From a bacterium (lineage in GTDB: Bacteria; Planctomycetota; UBA11346), in NCBI GenBank assembly GCA_020049615.1, contig JAIFKN010000197.1:1-21817 (forward strand): a stretch of DNA of 21,817 bases, written 5' to 3'. Both the position numbers and the translations under genes were made by a program. The notes under the pieces are model-generated. The model had not been told where the DNA came from. It worked only from the letters and a program-made list of their open reading frames with translations, and did not search any database. Positions 17,550 through 21,817 of this stretch are shown piece after piece (position 1 is the first letter of the stretch; the number at the start of each line of letters is the position of its first letter).

Positions 17550-18029
17550 CTATGCGCCGCGGCGGGCACGGAAGAAGCGCACCAGCACTTCCGCACAGGC
17601 GTCGGCCAGCACCGCTCCGGTGACCTCGATGCGATGGTTGAAGCCGGCTGGCGCCCGCAGGTCGACGATGCTGCCGCAGGCTCCGGCCTTGGGTTCGCGC
17701 GCCCCGTATACCACCCGCGGCACGCGCGCATTGAGGCAGGCCCCCATGCACATCGGGCACGGCTCCAGGGTCACGTAGAGGGTGCACTCCTCCAGTCGCC
17801 AATCGCCGAGGGAACCGGCCGCTGCGGTGATGGCCACCATTTCGGCGTGCGCCGTCGGATCTCCCAGCCTCTCCCGTGCATTGCGACCACGCCCGATGAT
17901 CCGCCCCCCGCGTACGACGACGCACCCGACCGGCACTTCGCCTTCCGCTGCCGCCGACTCGGCCTCCCCCAACGCGAGGCGCATGAAACGCTCGTCATCG
18001 TCCGGGGTGTGTGGCGGTTGCGTGTCCAT
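17550..18029 (-). CDS. tadA: tRNA-specific adenosine deaminase TadA
   Basis: Deaminates A34 to inosine in tRNA-Arg(ACG), which lets it read CGU, CGC and CGA; usually essential. The 159-residue protein has the zinc/catalytic HAE motif (His 61, Glu 63) and PCPMC (Cys 91, Cys 94), with GEVPVGCVVVR, GRGRNARE and YGAREPKAGACGS typical of bacterial TadA rather than cytidine or guanine deaminases. I chose the ATG at 18029: it puts ERFMRLAL at the usual distance from the N terminus, whereas the longer frame from 18110 adds an unlike Arg/Ala stretch. It is the first gene of the minus-strand cluster ending in glmS; the 125 bases upstream separate it from the STAS gene. Confidence 0.95.
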   Translation of the reverse strand: MDTQPPHTPDDDERFMRLALGEAESAAAEGEVPVGCVVVRGGRIIGRGRNARERLGDPTAHAEMVAITAAAGSLGDWRLEECTLYVTLEPCPMCMGACLNARVPRVVYGAREPKAGACGSIVDLRAPAGFNHRIEVTGAVLADACAEVLVRFFRARRGA

Positions 18030-18090
18030 GACGACCGTACGTGAGTCTCTGCGGCTGGCGCCAGGCAAGGCACATTCGCGTGCGGCGCGA

Positions 18091-18133
18091 GCGGGGATGC
18101 CGGCTGCCATCCCGCAGGGGGTGAGATCCCCCC
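18091..18133 (-). terminator. Two GC-rich hairpins after the STAS gene
   Basis: GCGGGGATG (18091-18099) pairs with CATCCCGC (18108-18115) with one bulge, and GGGGG (18117-18121) pairs with CCCCC (18128-18132) across a 6-base loop. They lie just past the STAS stop in its direction of transcription and before tadA. No T-tract follows, so this is at best a non-classical terminator or processing site. Confidence 0.3.
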
Positions 18134-18154
18134 GGGAGGCCCAACGCGCTGCGC

Positions 18155-19057
18155 CTACTTGGCCTTCTTCACCAAGGTGAGCAGATTGCCGCGGGTGGGC
18201 AGTACCTGATGCTTCACCTCATCGACTAGGCTGGCCAGCTCGCGCAGGGCGGGATCATCCCCACGGACGCTCAGGGCGGAACCGTAGCTGACGATGCCGA
18301 CCTGGAGCTTGTCCTGGTCCGCGACCAGCAGGATGTTGCAGGTCTCATTGGCATCGCCGGCCTTGCTGTTGAGCAGGCTGCCAGCCCGGCTGAGCGCGCG
18401 AGTCACGGCATCGGCCACGGCATCCGGCAGCTTGCAGCTGGCGCACAGGCTGGCGGCCAGCGGAGCCACGGCGTCGGCGAAGTCGGTATGGGCGGGCAGC
18501 TTGAGCTCGGCCATCTTGACCTTGCTCATCTCGTAGAACTCGATGGTGCCGGCCGAGTCGACCGAGAAGTAGTCGCCGGTGCGCGGATCCTTGAAGCGGC
18601 CAGGCTGGCTGATGTTCAGGCCCATGCCGGTGACCGGGTGCTTGAACTGCAGCGGGAACTTGACGGTCGGCGCGGCGGCGGCCTTGGCGTCCTTCTTCTT
18701 GCCGAAGGATGCCACGGCGCTGTCGATCGTGTCATGGGTCTCGAACAGGGCGAGCAGGCCGAGCATCTCGAACAGCGCGATGACCTTGGTCGGCACGCCG
18801 ACCAGTTTGATGTCGCCGCCCTTCTCACGGAAGGTGTCGACGCACTTCACGATCGTGCCGAGACCTGTGCTGTTGATGTATTTGACGTTGGTCAGCACCA
18901 GCATGACGCTGGTCGTGCCGGACGAGAGGATGTCGCTCAGCCGCTTCTCGAAAGTCTGGTTGGTGCTGGCGTCGATCGAGCCGGTGAGGAAGACCGCCTT
19001 GCCCTCCTCGTTGTTAGGCAGGCTCACGCTCTTGATGTCGAAGTTCAGGACCGCCAT
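18155..19057 (-). CDS. STAS-domain protein with Cys-less zinc-ribbon-like and C-terminal extensions
   Basis: Protein of 300 residues. The N-terminal STAS domain (about 1-118) has the anti-anti-sigma pattern VMLVLTNVKYINSTGLG, with Ser 63 at the phosphorylatable position, then GGDIKLVGVPTKV and a closing helix. After a Lys/Ala linker, residues 134-176 resemble a small ribbon in which HPVT (140-143) and DPRT (157-160) occupy places where CPxC knuckles would be expected, ending VDSAGTIEFYE. The remainder (about 190-300) is helical then beta (DKLQVGIVSYG) and faintly recalls an RsbW-type ATPase fold without its Asn/Glu box. The start at 19057 has an AAGGAA-type ribosome-binding site at 19061-19068. 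Likely acts in partner switching: phosphorylated by a kinase, dephosphorylated by a SpoIIE-type phosphatase. STAS is firm; the rest is tentative. Confidence 0.88.
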   Translation of the reverse strand: MAVLNFDIKSVSLPNNEEGKAVFLTGSIDASTNQTFEKRLSDILSSGTTSVMLVLTNVKYINSTGLGTIVKCVDTFREKGGDIKLVGVPTKVIALFEMLGLLALFETHDTIDSAVASFGKKKDAKAAAAPTVKFPLQFKHPVTGMGLNISQPGRFKDPRTGDYFSVDSAGTIEFYEMSKVKMAELKLPAHTDFADAVAPLAASLCASCKLPDAVADAVTRALSRAGSLLNSKAGDANETCNILLVADQDKLQVGIVSYGSALSVRGDDPALRELASLVDEVKHQVLPTRGNLLTLVKKAK

Positions 19058-19228
19058 GGTTTCCTTCCGGATTGCTGGGCGTCCGGAGCATGTCAGGGCA
19101 GACGGGCATCGGCAACCACCCGTCCGCCGAGCCTATGCTGAGTGTGATACGGACTGCGTTTGCGTGCTTCGCATCGTTGGGCGCGGGCTGCCAGCGGGGG
19201 CATCATCCAGCAGCAGGCAGGAGCACGC
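19058..19228. promoter_or_regulatory. Divergent promoter region with inverted repeat
   Basis: This 171-base gap separates two divergent genes and should hold both promoters. GGCAGACGGG (19097-19106) and CCCGTCCGCC (19119-19128) form ten-base inverted arms with one mismatch around a 12-base spacer, a plausible operator for a dimeric regulator acting on both genes. TATGCT (19134-19139) is a possible -10 element, but no convincing -35 partner is visible. AGGAG at 19219-19223 is the ribosome-binding site of the plus-strand gene, 5 bases from its ATG. Confidence 0.4.
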
Positions 19229-20761
19229 ATGGGACTTTTCGGCAGCAAGAAGAACGACGCCGGCAAAGCGGCCGCCGGATCGGCGCGGAAGCCGGTCACC
19301 GAGGCGCCGCAATCGACGCGCAAGAGTGTCCGTCGCGTCGTGCCTGCGGCCAAGGGCCCCGGGGCCAAGGCGCCGGCGCCGCCCCAGCGGGCACCGGCCA
19401 GCCAGACGCGCAGCGCGTCATCCGCCGGCGATGTCGAGGACGTGGTCCAGATGCCGCCGGCCATCGCCGAACCCGATGCCCTCGATCTCGGTTCCGGTCC
19501 GCACGCGGCCGTCCCCGAGGCGGCCTCGCTCCGCGGCGCCGGCAGCCAGCCCATCCTGGCCAGCGCCGCCCCGGATTTCTCCGGCTCGCTGGGCTCTGCG
19601 CGTGGCTCCGGTCCGTCGCGTACCGGCGACCAGGTGCTGCTCGAGTTCCTCACCGGCAAGGGCGCCCTGCTGACGCCGGAGCAGGCCTCAGCAGCCAGCG
19701 CCAAGGCCGAATCCGAGGGCATCGCCCTGGATGAGGCTGCCGTGCGTCTCGGTGTCATCACCGAGGATCAACTGGTCAACTCGCTGTCGCAGGAGACCTG
19801 GGTCCCGCATCTCAAGGTCGACAAGTACGAGATCCGCAAGAAGGCCCTGGACACCATCACCCGCGATGACGCCCAGCACTTCGGCGTCTTCCCGGTCGAC
19901 AAGCTGGGCAATCTGCTGACCCTCGCGATGGTCAATCCGCTCGACGCCGAGGCCATCCGCCAGCTCGAGGCCAAGACCGGGCTGGACATCAAGAAGGTCG
20001 TGGCGACGCGTGGCGAGGTGGCGACGGCCATCGACAAGTACTATGGCGGCAAGGTGGTGGCCAGCGAGGGCTCACGTTCGTTCTCGCAGGACGTCCCCGA
20101 GAAGCAGCGCACCGCGACCCAGATGCTGCAGCGTGCACCGGAGCCGGAGCCGGTTCCGGTCCTGCCGGTTCCAGGCTTCGACTTCACCCCGCCGAAGCAG
20201 GCGGTCCTGCCGGTCCACGCCGCGCCCGACATCTCCGCCGACATCCAGGACATCGACGATCTGCTCAGCGGCGAGGAGACCATCGCCCCGGCGATCATCG
20301 AGCCGGTGTCGATCAAGCCGGAGGAGAGCAACGACGCCCTCGAACTCACCGATGCGCCGATCACCCAGGCGATCCATCACGAGCCCGAGCTGGAATTCGG
20401 CCTGCAGGAGGCGCCCAAGAGCGGTACCGGCGCGCTGGCGCGCAGCGGGATCGACGCGGTCGATCTCGAGAAGACGGACGCCATCCCTCCGCCCCCCAAG
20501 CCAGGGGCCCGTCCTGCCCGCGGCGAGCTGCGCAGTGCGACCGCCCGCATCGCGGCCGGCAACGCCGGGAGCAAGGTGGTCAATCTGGTGCCGGTGCTGG
20601 AGGAGGAGTTCCGCTACGCCATCAGCCACGGCAAGAGCAAGATATTCGAGCGCTGGGTCGCACTGCAGAGCCGCAACCGCATCGTCAACGCGGTGTCGGT
20701 GGAGAAGGAGCTCGATGGTCTCCTGGCCGGACTCTACGCCCAGGTCCGCAAAGCAGGCTAG
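19229..20761 (+). CDS. Orphan MshEN (GspE N-terminal) domain protein with disordered linkers
   Basis: Protein of 510 residues with no ATPase domain. Residues 1 to about 130 are basic then Pro/Ala/Gly-rich and probably disordered (start MGLFGSKKND). About 132-273 is an MshEN/T2SSE N-terminal domain: LLEFLTGKGALLTPEQ, then AVRLGVITEDQL (171-182), GVFPVDKLGNLLTLAMVNPLD and IDKYYGG, as found ahead of the GspE, PilB and MshE ATPases. The position that is RLG in c-di-GMP-binding members reads ALD (166-168), so nucleotide binding is doubtful. About 275-445 is acidic and Pro-rich, probably a linker. A conserved-looking helical domain (about 448-510: LVPVLEEEFRYAI, FERWVALQSRNRIV) ends it. The ATG at 19229 has a good ribosome-binding site. 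Function unknown; a regulator or adaptor is a guess. Confidence 0.85.
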   Translation: MGLFGSKKNDAGKAAAGSARKPVTEAPQSTRKSVRRVVPAAKGPGAKAPAPPQRAPASQTRSASSAGDVEDVVQMPPAIAEPDALDLGSGPHAAVPEAASLRGAGSQPILASAAPDFSGSLGSARGSGPSRTGDQVLLEFLTGKGALLTPEQASAASAKAESEGIALDEAAVRLGVITEDQLVNSLSQETWVPHLKVDKYEIRKKALDTITRDDAQHFGVFPVDKLGNLLTLAMVNPLDAEAIRQLEAKTGLDIKKVVATRGEVATAIDKYYGGKVVASEGSRSFSQDVPEKQRTATQMLQRAPEPEPVPVLPVPGFDFTPPKQAVLPVHAAPDISADIQDIDDLLSGEETIAPAIIEPVSIKPEESNDALELTDAPITQAIHHEPELEFGLQEAPKSGTGALARSGIDAVDLEKTDAIPPPPKPGARPARGELRSATARIAAGNAGSKVVNLVPVLEEEFRYAISHGKSKIFERWVALQSRNRIVNAVSVEKELDGLLAGLYAQVRKAG

Positions 20762-20809
20762 AGTCGCCCCGGTCGCGCGCCCGCAGCGTTCCGGGCACGC
20801 CGCTCAACG

Positions 20810-20843
20810 AAACAGGCCGGACATGTGCATGTCCGGCCTGTTT
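20810..20843. terminator. Bidirectional rho-independent terminator
   Basis: A perfect 15-base stem (20810-20824 with 20829-20843) around a GTGC loop, beginning AAACAGG and ending CCTGTTT, lies between the convergent MshEN gene (stop at 20761) and lipoprotein gene (stop at 20863). The A-rich left and T-rich right flanks let it work on both strands. Confidence 0.9.
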
Positions 20844-20862
20844 GCTGAGGCGTTGCGCGCGC

Positions 20863-21495
20863 TTACTTGGCTGGCGGGATGACGACGATCTCGACCCGGC
20901 GGTTCTTCTGCTTGTTCTCGTTCGAGCTGTTGGGCACGACCGGGCGCTGGTCGGCGTAGCCGGCGATGCCGAGCTGCTTGGCGGCGATACCGCGGCCCTC
21001 GAGGTAGAGCAGCACTTCGCGGGCGCGGCCGGCCGAGAGGTCCCAGTTGTCGGCCCAGGTGCCCTTGGTGCGGGTGATCTTCTGATCGTCGGTGTGGCCG
21101 ACCACGCGGACCTCGTGGCTGGGGAAGCGCTCCTTGATCACCGCCACGACCTTGTTGAGGGACGACTTCGCGGTGGTGCTCAGGGTCGCCGAGCCGCTCT
21201 TGAACAGGACTTCGCTCTCGACCGAGAAGACCACCTCGACATCGCGCGTGCCGACCTGGGTGTTGTCGTCGACGACGGCACGGATCGTGGACACGGTGGT
21301 GTCCTTGCCGGCGAGGTTGGTCTTGACTGCGCCGGAATCCTTCTTGTAGAGTTGCTCCTCAAGCTCGGCGATCTGCCGCTTGTACTCGTCGATCTCGACA
21401 TCCTTGTAGCCGAGCTCGCGCTCGTCGCCGCAGCCGGCGAGGGAGAGGGCCGCGAAGGCGGCGAGGCCGAGGACGAGGGGGCGCAGATGGCTCAT
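20863..21495 (-). CDS. OmpA/Pal-like peptidoglycan-associated lipoprotein
   Basis: Lipoprotein of 210 residues. Signal peptide MSHLRPLVLGLAAFAALSLAGC has a lipobox LAGC with the lipidated Cys at 22; the next residues are Gly-Asp. A short charged helical region with coiled-coil character follows (about 34-52), then the OmpA/MotB C-terminal domain (about 85-207): VEVVFSVESEVLFKSGSATL, VVGHTDD (131-137), WDLSAGRAREV (151-161), GYADQRPV and NRRVEIV (198-204), the residues that bind diaminopimelate-containing peptidoglycan. It should tether a membrane to the cell wall, most likely in the periplasm. I chose the ATG at 21495 because it places the signal peptide at the N terminus. An earlier ATG at 21543 would overlap leuB. 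Spacing from leuB is 44 bases, so a shared transcript is possible. Confidence 0.92.
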   Translation of the reverse strand: MSHLRPLVLGLAAFAALSLAGCGDERELGYKDVEIDEYKRQIAELEEQLYKKDSGAVKTNLAGKDTTVSTIRAVVDDNTQVGTRDVEVVFSVESEVLFKSGSATLSTTAKSSLNKVVAVIKERFPSHEVRVVGHTDDQKITRTKGTWADNWDLSAGRAREVLLYLEGRGIAAKQLGIAGYADQRPVVPNSSNENKQKNRRVEIVVIPPAK

Positions 21496-21539
21496 GGGAC
21501 GGGATTTAAGCGGACCGGGAAGGGTTGGCAAGGATCCGA

Positions 21540-21817
21540 TCATGCGTTGTTCCTGATCTGCTGGACCACGGCCTCGCCCATCGCCACCGTGTCGACGAGC
21601 GTGCAGCCGGGCTGCTTGATGTCGCCGGTGCGCAGGCCGGCCTTCAGCACGGCCTTGATCGCGCGCTCGACCAGCCTGGCCTCGGCCTCCAGCTTGAGGC
21701 CGTAGCGCAGCAGCAGGGCGACGGTTCCGATGGTGGCCAGGGGGTTGGCCTTCTTCTGCCCGGCGATGTCCGGGGCGCTGCCGTGGATCGGCTCGAAGAA
21801 GCCTACGGGTCCGCCGA
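21540..21817 (-). CDS. leuB: 3-isopropylmalate dehydrogenase (3' part; start outside window)
   Basis: NAD-dependent oxidative decarboxylation of 3-isopropylmalate in leucine biosynthesis. Only about 92 C-terminal residues are in the window, read on the minus strand and ending with TGA at 21542-21540. [20 protein letters not shown] near the visible start carries the [12 protein letters not shown] signature of LeuB, the NAD-binding region, followed by [19 protein letters not shown] and RTGDI. The signature favours LeuB over isocitrate, tartrate or homoisocitrate dehydrogenases, though these share the fold. Full length in the family is about 350-360 residues; the N-terminal three quarters lie beyond 21817. 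Confidence 0.93.
   Translation of the reverse strand, partial: GGPVGFFEPIHGSAPDIAGQKKANPLATIGTVALLLRYGLKLEAEARLVERAIKAVLKAGLRTGDIKQPGCTLVDTVAMGEAVVQQIRNNA

Noticed and set aside
19625..20050. c-di-GMP binding by the MshEN domain, based on an RLG at residues 173-175
   Set aside because: That RLG aligns with a later position of the motif; the canonical RLG site reads ALD, so I do not claim binding.

Overview
High-GC bacterial chromosome segment, densely packed, with no RNA genes, mobile elements or CRISPR. I cannot name the organism. Three features suggest a PVC/planctomycete-type bacterium, which is inference only: a Ser/Thr kinase fused through one membrane segment to a jelly-roll/TPR exterior, a very large PQQ-propeller protein with an embedded PDZ domain, and a xylulokinase resembling the animal/fungal branch.

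Layout. 1-2553 (+): xylA (5' end cut off by the window) and xylB, a xylose-to-xylulose-5-phosphate unit, with a long inverted repeat built of telomere-like heptamers between them. 2660-5830 (+): an RhlE-type DEAD-box RNA helicase and the ABC-F ATPase Uup, two RNA/ribosome-linked ATPases. 5834-6560 (-): a GIY-YIG protein whose 3' end lies inside a REP-like palindrome, and an overlapping YchJ/UPF0225 gene upstream of it. 6633-11254 (+): a transmembrane Ser/Thr kinase and an FHA-GAF-SpoIIE-type phosphatase, most likely joined by a GTGA stop/start overlap. 11299-18029 (-): tadA, the giant secreted PQQ/PDZ protein, acpS and glmS, tightly spaced and read in that order. 18155-19057 (-): a STAS protein with an unusual C-terminal extension. 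19229-20761 (+): a divergently transcribed protein with an orphan MshEN (GspE N-terminal) domain. 20810-20843: a near-perfect bidirectional terminator. 20863-21817 (-): an OmpA/Pal-like lipoprotein and the 3' end of leuB.

How the parts may work together. The most interesting content is regulatory. A sensor kinase and a SpoIIE/RsbU-type phosphatase carrying a phosphothreonine-reading FHA domain look like opposing enzymes of one circuit. SpoIIE-type phosphatases classically act on phosphorylated STAS proteins, and a STAS protein with the phosphorylatable serine lies about 7 kb away, divergent from the MshEN protein. No sigma factor or intact RsbW-type kinase is present, so a partner-switching system is a hypothesis. 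The other genes are mostly conserved housekeeping functions: translation (tadA, uup, rhlE), envelope precursor synthesis (glmS), acyl carrier protein activation (acpS) and leucine synthesis (leuB).
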